This document shows, in pieces, positions 23,080-36,081 of a DNA stretch of 64,000 nucleotides; position 1 is the stretch's first letter, and the number at the start of each line of letters is the position of its first letter. The notes under the pieces were generated by a model. It did not search any database, had not been told where the DNA came from, and worked only from the letters and a program-made list of their open reading frames with translations. The stretch is from Scytalidium lignicola (Eukaryota; Ascomycota; Leotiomycetes), in the NCBI GenBank assembly GCA_002812745.2, contig NCSJ02000070.1:1-64000 (forward strand). Reading direction: 5' to 3'. The translations under genes were made by a program, and so were the position numbers.

Positions 23080-26000
23080 TTTATATGTTAAAGGTCCATA
23101 GACTTTTTCGATTTCATATGGTCCTATCTTTACCCAGTCTAGTTTATCACTTGGTCTTATTGTTTTAATGTTTTTTNCTAAGAAGATAAACTTTATCCCC
23201 TTTTTTGTACGCTGGTTCTATCAAGTGTCCGTAATCATGGTACTTCTTCATTCTTTCCTTAGTATATTAAAATAAGTTCCTAATCCTTTCTTACATTTCT
23301 TCTATTTGTTTTGCATGGATTTCTGCTGATTCGCTTGTGGACTTTAATTCTAGTCTAGTGTAGAATCCCTCTAGTTCCCGTCCATAATTCGCATAGAATG
23401 GAGTAATCTTGGTTGATTCATGTAATACATTATTGTATGCCATCTCCGCCATTAGCAAGTAATTAACCCAATTATCTTAATCATAATTGACATAGCATCT
23501 CAGGTATCCTTCTAACTACCCGTTCAAACGTTCTGTTTTCCTGTTAGTTTGTAGATACTATGCTGTTAATAACTTTCTCTTAACTCCTATTCTTGTTGTT
23601 ATTGTTTCTCAAAACTTCAATGTAAACCTAGTATCTCTATCAGAGATTATTTGTTTTGGTAGTCCTCATTAAGACATTATTCTTCATAAGAATATATCAG
23701 CTACCTCTTCCACTCCCCAGGTCTTCTTGAACAGTTCAAATGTTGCATAATTAGTACAATGTTCAGTTACCACAAAGATGGAGTCATACTCAACCTTTAT
23801 CATGCAATCTGTGGAAACCAATAGTTTTACAATAAAATCCTATCCGATTAGTTCCTATAGATTGTCAGGTATTTGTGTAAGGTGTAATTGTCCCCAAAGC
23901 TTCCTTCTTGGATTCTTAACCTTCTTATAGATTTTACATTCCACAATTACTTTCTTAACTATCAACTGTAATTTGACAATAAAGTAATCCTTATTAATCT
24001 GGTAATAACATCAGGCTACTCTTATATGTCCGTTATACAACAAGCTATGCTGTTCTCTAACAAACTCTTCTGCTAATTTCATTGGTATGTATAACTTCTT
24101 GTTCTTATACCAAATGTCTTCAATTTTTTCCCACTTGCCTCTGGTCATGTCTGATAAAGCATTCTTTTCTTTTTCCTTTTCAGTTGTTTCTCTGATTTGA
24201 TTAGCCCAATGCTTGTTTGTTACTATCATGATAGCCATCAATTGCCCTTTATTGTATACCAAGAATCCCTCTTTGTCTTCCTTCAATATAGGTTCACTTT
24301 CCTCTTTTTCCTTGGCTAAGTACTCAGGTTTCCAGCTTAGAGCATCTACTCTCCCATTGTCTTCGCCTTTAACATGAGTAATCTTAAAATCATACTCAGA
24401 TAACTTTTCTGCTTATTATGCTTATCTCACGTTCAACTGCTTGGTTGTCATAAAGTATTGGAGGTTAAGGTAATCTGAACGTATATCAACCATTTCGCTG
24501 GATCCAACAGCATACACTCTCCAATGCTTCAGAGCTTCCACAATAGCTAACATTTCCTTATCCAATATCTAATAGTTTCTTTTCACAGCATTCAGCTTTC
24601 TTGACCAAAATGCTAATAGTACCTGGTAATATCGTTTACTAATCAGTTGTGATTGTGATAACACAACTCCTAATGCCACATCGGAGGCATTAATTTCAAT
24701 TCTTATTCCTCTTTCTAGATTAAAGATTCCCAAGAAATCTCCTTTCACAAAGGTATCCTTAATACTTTGGAATGCTTCTTTAACAGTGTTATTCCATTCA
24801 TAGGCTTGATCCTTCTTTGTAAGTTCAGTCAATGGTGTGGAGATTTTAGAATAATCTTTTACAAATCTTCAGTAATAATTAGCCAACCCTAAAAAACTCT
24901 ATAGTTGCTTAACAGTCTTAGGTGGTTCCCATTCCTTGATTAACTGAATCTTATCATCAAGGGTTTTTATCCTTTCTCCAGAAATGCAGTGTCCTAAGAA
25001 CTGAACTTGTTCTTTATAAAATTTGCATTTTACCAGTTTGCAGCACAATCCTGCCTCTTACAACACTTGTAGAACAAGCTTAACATACTCCTTATGTTCT
25101 TCGATACTCTTCGAGTATATAATTATATTGTCAAGATATACCATCATGAATTTCTCTAGGTATTTTTCCAATATCCAGTCCATCATTCTTTGTTACGTTG
25201 TTGGAGTATTAGTCATACTGAACGTCATAACCAATAGCTCAAATAATCTGTATTTCGTTTGAATAGCAGCTTTCCATTTGTTACCTCTTTTAATCCTAAC
25301 CAGATTAAACACTAACCACAAGTCCAGCTTGGTGAATATGACAACTCCCTTCAACTTGTCCATCATTGAATCTATCAATGGTAAGGGATATTGGTCTTTC
25401 TCAATTCTACTATTCAAGTGTCTGTAATCATCACAAGGTCATCCCAACAAATCATCTCCTTTTTTTGCATAATGCAGTAGTACTCTGGCTTCGCCGTGAT
25501 CTTCTTTGTACAAACTTCTAAGAACCATTTTCTCGAGCAACCATTTCTTTATCATCTCATCCTCAGCAAGAGTTGTTTGATAAATTGGTCCGTAGGCTAG
25601 TCTGAACCCCTCTTTGAGCTTTATCTCATGATCTTATAGTTTATGCTCAGGTAAGGCCAAATCATCAAGTCTTTCCGTGAATAGCTCTAACCATTCATAA
25701 TATTCCTCAGGTATATACTTCATGGTTTCATCAACATGGACAGCTCCCAAAGACATAGTTTCTTCCAGGAAGGTAATCATACCTGTTCTCCAATCGATTA
25801 TTAGATTATACTTCCTTATCCATTCAATTCCTAATATAACCTAATATGTTCCTAACCTCATAACATCAAAAGATATCTTCTCTTGGTGGCTTCTGCTATA
25901 CCTCATATCTAAGTTCCGAGTTTGAACGTCAACATGCTTCTGAACCTTAGTACCATTCACTAACAATATCAGATAGCTGTCGTCTTTAACTCTCATGCTG

Positions 26001-26909
26001 AGTCCAAGTTGTTTCACGACTTGTTCACTGATGAAGTTCCTTTCAGCTCCTAAATCAATCAAGGCCCTTACTAGCTTTCCGCACAACGTTATGTTTATGT
26101 ATAATAAACTTCCACTGTTCATAGAGTAGAGATTAACGTTTCTGACATTGTTAACTGACATGTCGTCGTTAATCTCTAGATTTTCAACGTTTTNCTTCTA
26201 ATTCCTCGAAAAGTATTGTTCGTCTTTCAATAAGATTCCTCAGTCTTGGTCCGTCTAAGCTTCCATCGTTCATAAATACTCGTGTATCCTGTACCCATTC
26301 TGCCATTTCATTTCCAAGGCATTCCCTTATCTCAGTGATAGAAACATCACTTACCACAGGAATTCTTCCTCCAGAATTCAAAGGGTGCACTGCTACTTCC
26401 TGGTTAAACTGTTGATCAATTCTCTGTAATAATTCGTCTTCTCCTGGTAGCACAATGAATACTTCTAAAAGTAGTGAATCTTCCTCTAGTTCGTTAACCA
26501 TAGATAACACTTCTATATCCCAGTTAGCTAGTTTAACAACAATCTCCACTGGTTCCCTTTGTTCTTGTCGAGCATGATATTGCTTAGCTTCAGGCAGTTG
26601 TTCCACTGATTTTCCTAATCCCCAGATTTCTCCATACTGAGTTTCAACTTCTAGTCAGTCTTGCTAGTAGGTTATCATTAGAAGTCCTTTATGTTGCACA
26701 TTGTATCTTCCCTACACAACATGGCTTAGTCCTTCTTCAATTACCATCCAAGCATCCTCAGGCATCTGATCAAAGTCATCCTGAATCTGAGTCCTTTCCA
26801 CTAGTAGGAGGAACTCACGTAATCCCTTCTTTATGACAATACTTTGGAGGTTAGTCTCATAGACTAGAGCAAGGTCTTCAATATCGAGTTCACATGCCTC
26901 AACAGTCAC
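23080..26909 (-). pseudogene. Protease, RT, RNase H and integrase relics, element I
   Basis: Fragments in order on the minus strand: protease (VRALIDLGAERNFISEQVV, 26161-25841; the D-S-G-A site reads D-L-G-A, a TCA-to-TTA change); RT start (YPLPLIDSMMDKLKGVVIFT, then KLDLWLVFNLVRI, 25417-25193); RT active site YLDN near 25,130 (Asp to Asn); RNase H (RIEINASDVALGVVLSQSQ, 24832-24569); integrase zinc-binding region (EDIWYKNKKLYIP...REQHSLLYNGHIRVA, 24286-24011) and core to 23,080. Stops between fragments are of RIP type. The element cannot make a working polyprotein. Confidence 0.75.
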
Positions 26910-27134
26910 TTCTTCCTACCATATGGTTCGGAAAAGCTAGCTTCTATCCAGGATCTCCTATCCTCTTAGTCCTCTCATGCTAATCGTGAGGTAATATCTC
27001 AAGACCAATAGCTCCTTAGAAACAGGATATTATTCTGTCAGTATAACTTCGAAGTCTGTCAGCACAATCATCCAAATTCCACTAACTCCTAGAATCGATC
27101 TTCATCTGCCTCACCCTTCGTTCTGGTTATTATC

Positions 27135-28595
27135 TTAAGGATGTCTTATGTGTCGAGTTCTTTCCATAAGTACAGAATCCATCTCAAGGATTCTTGCTAT
27201 TACTATCTCGTCTGCATTAGTCTCAATGACATGATGTGGTACAGTTACCAAATCCTGGTAATCTCCTTCTTCTGAGGGGTTATCTTCCTCACTCAAGCCT
27301 TCTTCGTCCGAAGATTCCGACGGGATATCCATGATTCTTGGAATTCTCATAACTCCAACTTTAACTGATACACTTGCCTTGTTGTCTTTCTTATGAGTAT
27401 TTGCCATATGTCCAGAAAGTCCACACTTAAAACACAACTTGTTTTTTCTTCTGTTGTCAAGTTCTTCAGAGGAGATTCCAAAGGAATTCCCTTTTTTGTT
27501 CTTCCCTCTAAAGTGTTTCTTTCCTTTCCCTTTGAAGGACTTTCCTTTCTTCATAGCATCTAACTCCATAAGGTCCTCACGATCCTTCTTACCTTTAGTC
27601 TTCCTATAGTTGAAATAAGACCCTCCTTTCTTGTCTAAGATCATTTCATATTGTTCATTCCTAATCTTGATTGACAAGTCAACAAGAGCGTTAAATGTGG
27701 TGACTACAGGTTGTCAGTACAATTCTTCTTTAATGGAGTCCTTAAGTCTAGTCCTATATTAATGTATATGTACTTCTTCTTCCCAGTTGACTAAAACTGC
27801 ATACTAACAATAAAGCATTGCATATTCACTAAGGCTTTTGGTTTGTCTGAGGTAAGCTAATCATCTTTCAGCATTCCTTTTTTCATCAACATCCCCGTAC
27901 AAGCATTTAAGTTCCCCCATGTAGTTCTCCCAACTCCCAAGGATGTTTCTTACTCCTTGGTTAGTTATTCCTCCGTTTGTCACAAACCATTCGTCTTTAA
28001 AGGGTTGAAACCAAGTTTCAGCTACTCCCCTCAAGTATGTGGATGCCCACAGAACCTTATGCATGTCTCCAGGCAATAGGTAATCATTCAATACCAAATA
28101 AGTTCCTGTTTGTGCAAGATATGCCTTAAGCTTCTTTCTGTCCCCATAGAACAGGTCTGGCCTGGTGATTTTGACTTCTCTAAGTGTCGCCATTAGAACT
28201 TGTTCGTCGTTGTCTTCTGGTTCAGAGTCTGGGTCAGGGTCTAGGCTTGAAGCTCTTGGTACTTGAACTGGTTCTGGGTCAGGTTTAGGTAATGGAGGTG
28301 CTAGCTTCTTTCCCAAAGCTCTTGACGATTCTCCAACAGTTAATCCTTCTGTTGACCTAACAGGTTGCTTTGGCAGCATAACAACTTCCTCTAATACTCC
28401 TTCCTGGATGTTAGTTTCCTTGATAGTCTGGTTCTCACCTTGGTCTTCCTTAGAGCTATCTTCTGAACTTTCCTCAGATACTTCCTCAGATCCCTCTTCA
28501 GATTCCTCCTCAAAGCCTTCTTCAAAACCTTCTTCAGGTTGTTGTTCGTTGTTGTTATTTACCAGTGTATCTGTTTCCAAATCCTGATTCATCAA
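27135..28595 (-). pseudogene. Gag of array element I, with a CCHH-type knuckle
   Basis: It begins MMNQDLETDTLVNNNNEQQP at 28595, 18 bp inside the 5' LTR. It has an acidic Glu/Ser head, a Pro-rich linker, the gag core (TRPDLFYGDRKKLKAYLAQ; YLRGVAETWFQPFKDEW), a break between about 27,680 and 27,860, a Lys-rich linker, then LCFKCGLSGHMANTHKK. That gives C-x2-C-x4-H-x4-H, where retroviral knuckles have Cys last. The tail is acidic and Ser-rich. The final His needs two changes from a Cys codon in the direction opposite to RIP, so it is probably a family trait. Confidence 0.75.
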
Positions 28596-28613
28596 GATAA
28601 GTAATGTTCAAAA

Positions 28614-28998
28614 TGTTACAAAACTACGCCATCCAAGTCACTGGATAGCTAAGGGTAAGGTAGATGTTCAGGGACAACGGAAACATGTAACACAGGCAAC
28701 TAGGTCAAGGGCAGAATACAGTAATGTATTTAGGTTGAACACAAGGAGTCTACTCTCATGTTCCTACAGTGTGCTTATATAGATAATGAAATCCAACTGG
28801 ACCCTTTGGACCTCCTCAGGTCCCCCAGGTCCATGGACCCCTTGGACCTCCCCAGGTCCCCCANGGTCCATGGACCCCTTGGACCCCCTTGGGTCCCCCG
28901 GGTCCTAGTCACGTGATTGCTAGGTTCTCTATATACACTCTGCCGTGTATCGAGCCTCAGGCCTACACTAATCAGCTTGTTAGGTAAAACCCATAACA
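28614..28998 (-). repeat. Family 1 gypsy LTR shared by array elements I and II
   Basis: 385 bp, TGTTACAAAACTACGCC...CCATAACA. It carries more copies of the GGACCTCCCCAGGTCC-type repeat (28799-28900) than the LTR at 21784, which explains the extra length. A polypurine tract on its right (minus AGAAAGGGGATAA, 28999-29011) and a leader plus gag start on its left make it both the 3' LTR of element II and the 5' LTR of element I. Confidence 0.85.
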
Positions 28999-29087
28999 TT
29001 ATCCCCTTTCTACACTAGTATCACCCTGACGCTTAACTATCATCATGAATTATTTCATTGCTCGTCAATCCATTCTTCCTTTCCAAC

Positions 29088-29669
29088 ATGCCACCAAAAC
29101 GCTTGTATTCTGATGATATTGTTCCAGAAGAAAAAGGAAGATCAAGGAAATACAAAGAAAGGTTAGGTTTAAGAGATTATATTGAGGATAACGGTATCGA
29201 AATGTCTCCTTGTTCTTTCTGTTAACGAAACAGCAAAACTTGTAAAATGGTTTCTGATTCAAGTAAGTATAGCAAGTGTACTTAATACAGGCAGAGGTAT
29301 GATTGTGATGATTTGCCTGTTTCCTTCTAAGATGTCTACTAACAAGAAAAGGCATGTCTAGATGAGGAAGAGGAAAAAACCATATAGGCTTTAACCTCTA
29401 TTTCCTAGGAAATAACCGAAAAAGTAATTTGTCTTGCTCAGCTTCACAAGTAGTAAAACTTTCTTCAAAAGCATGTTGGTAAGATGCTCTGTCATAGGCT
29501 GAAGACTCTTGACAAGCTGGATACTACAAAAGAGAAAAAGAAGTAAGAGAAATAAAATTCCTTATAACCCTTAAAGTTATATTCTGCTAACTCAAGTATG
29601 GTTTCTTTCTTTACTGTTAACCTTTTCCTTTCTAACCTTATAATTCCATTGCTTAGAAATCCATTCTAA
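29088..29669 (+). pseudogene. Antisense Zn2Cys6-like ORF of element II, RIP-mutated
   Basis: Same length and start as 22227-22808 (MPPKRLYSDDIVPEEKGRSR...GIEMSPCSFC), with the same frame kept over 194 codons but about a dozen stops. The first two cysteines and KTCKMVSDSS remain; later ligands are altered (SKYSKCT). All differences that destroy it are C-to-T or G-to-A, and no indel is needed. Confidence 0.65.
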
Positions 29670-32600
29670 AATGAGTTTGGTAATATACCTTTAATAACTT
29701 CTCATAGCTTATAAGATTAAAGGTAAGTTCTTATTTGTTCTTACTTTCTAGATATCTTATTTATTTAACCAAGTATTATAATTTCTTATAATACATCTTA
29801 TGATTAATGATTTTCTCAACTTTATATTCTTTTTCCAGATTAACTTCTTTTAATATTAACATTTAAATGTTTTCAAGTACTAATTTGAGAAGTAAGACAT
29901 GGAAAACAAGATATATCTTAATTGTTGTTAGTAACTTTAATTTATATGTTAAAGGTTTATAAACTTCTTTGATTTTATATAGTCTTATCTTTATTTAGTC
30001 TAATTTATCATTTAATCATGTTGTTTTAATATTTTTTTCTAAGAAGATAAACTTTATTCTCTTTTTTATATATTAGTTCTATTAAGCGTCTATGATCATA
30101 ATACNTTTTTTATTCTTTCTTTAGTATATTAAAGTGAGTTCTTAATCTTTTCTTACATTTCTTCTATTTGTTTTACACAAATCTCTGCTAACTTACTTGT
30201 AAATTCTAATTTTAATCTAATATAAAACCTTTTTGGTTTTTATCTATAATTCACATAGAATGGAATAATCTTAATCAATTCATGTAATATACCATTATAT
30301 GTTATCTTTACTATTGACAAGTAATCAATCTAATTATCTTGGTTATAATTGACATAACATCTTAAGTATCCTTCTAACTATCTGTTCAAACGTTTTATTT
30401 TTCTATTAGTTTGTAAATGTTATGTTGTTGATAACTTCCTCTTAACTCTTATTCTTGTTGTTATTATTTCTCAAAACTTAGATGTGAATCTAGTATCCTT
30501 ATCAAAGATTATCTGTTTTAGTAATCCTTATTAAGATATTATTCTTCATAAGAATATATTAACTACCTTTTTTACTCCTTAAGTCTTTTTGAACAGTTTA
30601 AATATTACAAAATTAGTATAATGTTTAATTATCACAAAGATGAAATCATACTTAACCTTTATTATGTAATCTGTGGAAACTAGTAGTTTTATAATAAAAT
30701 CTTATTTGATTAGTTTTTATAGATTGTCAAGTATTTGTATAAGATGTAATTATTCTTAAGGCTTCCTTCTTGGATTCTTGACTTTCCTATAGATTTTGTA
30801 TTTTATGATTACTTTCTTAACTATTAATTATAACTTTATTATAAAGTAATCCTTGTTGATTTAGTAATAACATCAGGTTACTCTTATATATTTGTTATAT
30901 AGTAGACTATACTATTCTCTGACAAATTCCTCTATCAATTTGGTCAATATGTATAATCTCTTGTTTTTATACTAAATGTTTTCAATTTTCTCTTACTTGC
31001 CTTTAGTCATGNTTTAGTAAAGTATTCCCTTCTTTTTTCCTTTTAGTTACTTCTTTGATCTAATCAGCCTATTACTTGTCTGTTATTGTTATAATAATCA
31101 TAAGTTGTCCTCTATTATATACTAGGAATCTGCTTTTGTCTTTCTTTAGTATAAGTTTACTTTCTTCCTTTTCTTTGGCTAAGTACTTAAGTTTCTGACT
31201 TAAAGCATTTACTCTTTTATTGTCTTCACCCTTTACATGAGTAATCTTAAAATCATACTTGGATAACTTCTCTGCTTATTATACTTGCTTAATATTCAGC
31301 TGCTTAGTAGTCATAAAGTATTAAAGGTTGTAATAATCCAAAAGTATATCAACTGTTTTACTAGATCCAACAGTATATACTTTCTAATACTTTAGAGCTT
31401 TTATAATAGTTAATATCTTTTTGTCTGATATTTGATAATTTCNTTTTTATAGTATTTAACTTTCTTGACCAAAATGCTAATAGTATCTAATAATATCATT
31501 TATTAATTTGTTATAATTATGAAAGCATAACTCTTAATGCTATATCAGAAGTATTGGTTTCAATTCTTATTCCTTTTTCTAGATTGAAGATTCTTAAGAA
31601 ATCTTCTTTTACAAAGGCATTCTTAATGCTTTAGAATGTTTCCTTCACAGTGTTATTCTATTCATAGGCTTGATCCTTCTTTGTGAGTTCAATCAATAGA
31701 GCAAAGATCTTAGAATAGTCTTTTACAAATTTCTAATAATAGTTAACTAACTTTAAGAAACTTTGTAATTGCTTAATAGTCTTAAATGTTTTCTATTCTT
31801 TAATTGATTGAATCTTGTCATCAAAGGTTTTTATCCTTTCTCTAGAAATACAATGTTTTAAGAACTAAACTTATTCTTTATAGAATTTGCATTTTACTGG
31901 TTTACAGTGTAATCTTACCTCTTACAACACTTTTAAAACAAGCTTAACATATTCTTTATGTTCCTTAATATTCTTCGAGTAAATAATTATATCATTAAGA
32001 TATACTATTATGAATTTCTCCAAATATTTCTCTAATATCCAGTCCATCATTCTCTGTTATGTCACTAGAGTGTTGGTTATACTGAATGTCATAACCAATG
32101 ACTTAAATAACTTGTATTTTGTTCGAATAACAACNTTTTTACTCATCATCTCTTTTAATCTTAACTAGATTAAATACTGATTACAAGTCTAGCTTAGTGA
32201 ATATAACAACTCCCTTCAGCTTGTCCATCATTAAATCTATCAATAATAAAGGGTATTAGTCTTTCTTAATCTTATTATTCAAGTGTTTGTAATTATTACA
32301 AGGACATTTTAACAGATTGTCTCCTTTCTTCACATAATACAATAATACTCTAGCTTTGTTATGACCTTCTTTGTACAAACCTCTAAACACCATTTTCTTA
32401 AGCAACTATTTCTTNATTATCTTATCCTTAGCAAGAGTTGTTTNATAAATTAGTCCATAAGCTAATCTGAACTCCTCTTTAAGCTTTATCTCATGATCTT
32501 ATAGTTTATGCTCAAGTAAGGCTAAATCATCAAGTCTTTTTTATGAATAGCTTTAGCTATTTATAATATTCTTCAAGAATATGTTTTATAATCTTGTTAA

Positions 32601-34884
32601 TATAAATAACTTTTAAAAACACTGAATTCTTTTCTTTTTCTAAGAAAGTAATCATATTTGTTCTTCAATTAATTATTAGATTATACTTCCTTATCCATTT
32701 AATTCCTAATATAACCTGATATATTCTTAACCTTATAACATTAAAAGATATCTTCTCTTAGTAACTTTTATTATACTTTATATCTAAGTTCTAAGTTTAA
32801 ACATTAACACACTTTTAAACTTAAGTACTATTTGTTAATAATATTAAGTAGTTGTTGTCTTTAACTCTTCTGTTAAGCTTAAATCATTTTATAACTTGTT
32901 TACTGATAAAGTTTCTTTTAACTTCTGAATTAATCAAGGCTTTTACTAGCTTTTTGCATAGTATTATATCAACATATAATAAACTTTTATTATTTATAAA
33001 ATAAAGATTAACATTTCTAATACTGTTAACTAACATATTATTACTAATCTCTAGATCTTTAGTATTTTCTTCTAATTCCTTGAAAAGAGTTATTCATCTT
33101 TTAATAAGATTTCTTAACCTTAGTCTAGCTAAGCTTTTATCATCCATGAATACTTGTACATCTTATACCTATTTTACTATTTCATTTCCAAGGTATTCTC
33201 TTATTTCAATAATAAAAACATTACTTATTATAAGAATTCTTTTTACAGAATTCAAAGAGTATACTATTATTTCCTGGTTAAACTGTTAATTGATTCTTTA
33301 TATTAGTTTGTCTTCTTTTAATAATATAATAAATACTTCTAAAAGTAGTAAATCTTCTTTTAGTTTATTAATTATAAGTAAAACTTTTACATTTTAATCA
33401 ACTTATTTAATAATAATCTTAACAAGTTCTCTTTATTCTTGTTAAGCATAATATTGTTTAACTTTAAGTAATTGTTCTATTAATTTTCTTAAGTTTTAGA
33501 TTTTGTTATACTATGTTTTTGCCTTTATCTGATCTTATTAAAAAGTTATTATTAAATAGTTTTTTTTGTTATAAGTTATATTATCCTTATATAACATAGC
33601 TTAATCCTTCTTTTATAATTATCCAAGTATTTTTAAGCATTTGATCAAAGTTATCCTAGATTTGATTTCTTTCTATTAACAAGAAGAATTTATATATTCT
33701 TTTCTTTATGACAATGTTCTGAAGGTTAATCTTATAGATTAAAGCAAGATCTTCAAGATTAAGTTTATATACTTTAATAATTACTTCTTCTTATTATATA
33801 GTTTTATAAAGCTAACTTCTGTCCAAGATCTCTTAACCTCTTAATCTCTTTATACTAATCATGAGATAATATTTTAAGATTAATAACTTTTCAAAAATAA
33901 AATATTATTTTGTTAGTATAACTTTAAAGTTTGTTAGTATAATTATTTAAATTTTATTAACTCTTAAAATTAATCTCTATTTGCCTTAACTTTTGATTTG
34001 GTTAATATCTCAAGAGTATCTTATATATCAAGTTCTTGTTATAAGTACAGAATCTATTTTCAGGACTCTTGTTATTATTATCTTATCTACATCAGTCTTA
34101 ATAACATAATATAATATGATTACCAAGTCTTGAGGAATTTCTTCATCTGAGGAGTTCTCTTCCTCTTCCTCAGAGCTTTCCTCTTTTGAGGATTTTAAAA
34201 GGATATTCTCAATCTTTAAGATTTTCATAACTTTGACTTTAACTAATATACTTGACTTGTTGTCTTTTTTNATAAGTGTTCATTATATGTTTAAAAAGTT
34301 TATACTTAAAATATAACTTGTTTTTTCTTCTTTTATCAAGTTCTTCAAGGGAAATTCTAAAGGAATTCCCTTTCTTATTCCTTTTTTCAAAGTACTTCTT
34401 TTCTTTTCTTTTAAAAGGCTTTTCTTTTTTTTATAATATCCAACTTTATAAAGTCTTCTTAATCCTTTTTTCTATTAGTCTTTCTTTTATTAAAGTATAA
34501 TTTACTCTTTTTATCTAAGCTCATCTTATATTACTTATTCTTGATTTTAATAAACAAGTTAACAAGAATATCAAATATAATAATTATAAGCTGTTAGTAT
34601 AATTCCTCCTTGATAAAGTTCTTTAGCTTAATCTTATACTAATGTATATATACTTCCTCTTTTTAATTAACTGATATTATATATTAATAATAAAGTATTA
34701 TATATTTACTAAAGTTCTTGGTTTGTTTAAGGTAAGCTAATTATCTTTTAGTATTCCTTTTCTTATCAACATCTTTATACAAGTGTTTAAGTTCTCTTAT
34801 ATAATTAACTTAACTTATAATGATGTTGATTATTACTTGTTTTATTATTTCCTTGTTTATTACAAACTATTCATCCTTAAAGGG

Positions 34885-35463
34885 TAGACTGGCCGATCGG
34901 TCCAGACCAGACCAGACCATGGGTTTTGTGGGGACCGTTTCAAGACCGTGGACTGTATGGTCTAGACTGTACAGACTACAGTCTAAAGCTAAAATTTTGA
35001 GACCAGACTGTACAGTCTACAGTCTGAAGTTAAAATTTTAAGACTAGACCATAAGACTACAGTCTGGTCTGACAACAAATGTAAGGACTGAATATTAGTG
35101 TCAGACTGTATGGTCTAGTCTCCATGGTCTAGTCTAGCCAGATTGTACGATCTGACGCTAATATTCCTTAATCAGGTAAAGCTTATTTCCAATTTAGGTT
35201 ATATTACTGTTATGGTCTAACGTTATAGTCTTACAGTCCAGACTGTACAGTCTACAGTCTGAGATTAAAATTTTGAGACTAGACCATGAGACTACGGTTT
35301 GGTCTGACAACAAAAGTGGGGACTGTTTCACAGTTCAGTCTCAAAACCTTGAGACCGAACTGTGTGGCTTACGGTCTTGCTTAAATTTTTGCAGACAAGA
35401 CCATGTAGCTTACAGTCTTGTCTGGACAGGACTATGGTCTAATACAACAGTCCAGCCAGTCTA
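34885..35463. mobile_element. 579 bp hAT-like non-autonomous element
   Basis: A GC-richer insert in the mutated gag of element II. It begins TAGACTGGCCGATCGG and ends CCAGCCAGTCTA, giving 9 bp terminal inverted repeats TAGACTGGC. It is flanked by 8 bp near-identical repeats TTAAAGGG (34877-34884) and TTAGAGGG (35464-35471). The uninterrupted sister sequence in element I near 28,000 has one TTAAAGGG. An 8 bp duplication is the hAT signature. The interior is full of repeats of the type CAGACTGTACAGTCTACAGT in both orientations, typical of subterminal transposase-binding sites. There is no transposase. Lower AT drift than its host suggests later insertion. Confidence 0.7.
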
Positions 35464-36081
35464 TTAGAGGGTTAAAACTAAGTTTTAACTACTCCTCTTA
35501 AGTATATTAATGCTTATAAGACTTTATGTATATCTTTAGATAATAAATGATCATTCAACACTAAATAAGTTCTTATCTAAATAAGATATACTTTTAGCTT
35601 TTTCTTATCTTTATAGAATAAGTTTAATCTAGTGATTTTGACTTTTTTNAAGGGTTATTATTAGGATTTATTTGATGTTATCCTTTAATTCAGAGTTTAA
35701 ATCAAAGTTTAAACTTAAAGTTTTTAATATTAAAATTAATTTTAAGTTAAGTTTAAATAATGAAGATATTAGCTTTTTTCTTATAACTCTTGATAATTCT
35801 CTAATAGTTAATCTTTCTGTTAACTTAGTAAGTTACTTTAATAGTATAATAACTTCCTCTAATACTTCTTCTTAAATATTAGTTTCTTTGATAGTCTAAT
35901 CCTCACCTTGGTCTTCTTCAGAACTATCCTCTGAACTTTCCTTAAATACTTCCTTAGATTCTTTTTTAGATTCTTCTTCAAAGCCTTCTTCAAAACCTTT
36001 TTCAAGTTATTATTTATTGTTGTTATTTACTAGTATATCTGTTTCCAAATCTTAATTTATCAAGATAAGTAATGTTTAAAA

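Larger units (their letters stand above)
22138..28613 (-). mobile_element. Array element I internal region: Ty3/gypsy chromovirus
   Basis: Internal region of a minus-strand chromovirus between two family 1 LTRs. Order on the minus strand: gag (28595 to about 27100), protease (near 26,050), RT (25,420 to about 24,840), RNase H (24,830-24,400), integrase (24,290-23,080), chromodomain (23,079-22,816), then an antisense ORF on the plus strand (22227-22808), then the polypurine tract. It is the least mutated of the three array copies, but every pol domain still carries stops. The chromodomain after integrase is the hallmark of chromoviruses and is thought to direct integration to H3K9-methylated chromatin. 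Confidence 0.85.
28999..36081 (-). mobile_element. Array element II internal region, heavily RIP-mutated
   Basis: Minus-strand family 1 chromovirus collinear with element I but far more AT-rich. Gag relic at about 33,990-36,060 (zinc-knuckle neighbourhood near 34,290; acidic tail SSEEEEENSSDEEIPQDLV at 34,028-34,228). Protease to integrase at about 29,690-33,960, with homologous blocks in the same order as element I. Antisense ORF at 29088-29669. Its gag is interrupted by the hAT-like element at 34885-35463, which accounts for the extra length of about 600 bp. No open reading frame of note remains. Confidence 0.75.

Noticed and set aside
28775..28999. 74-codon minus-strand frame in the LTR at 28614
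   Set aside because: It encodes only the translated GGACCTGGG-type LTR repeat and contains an N.
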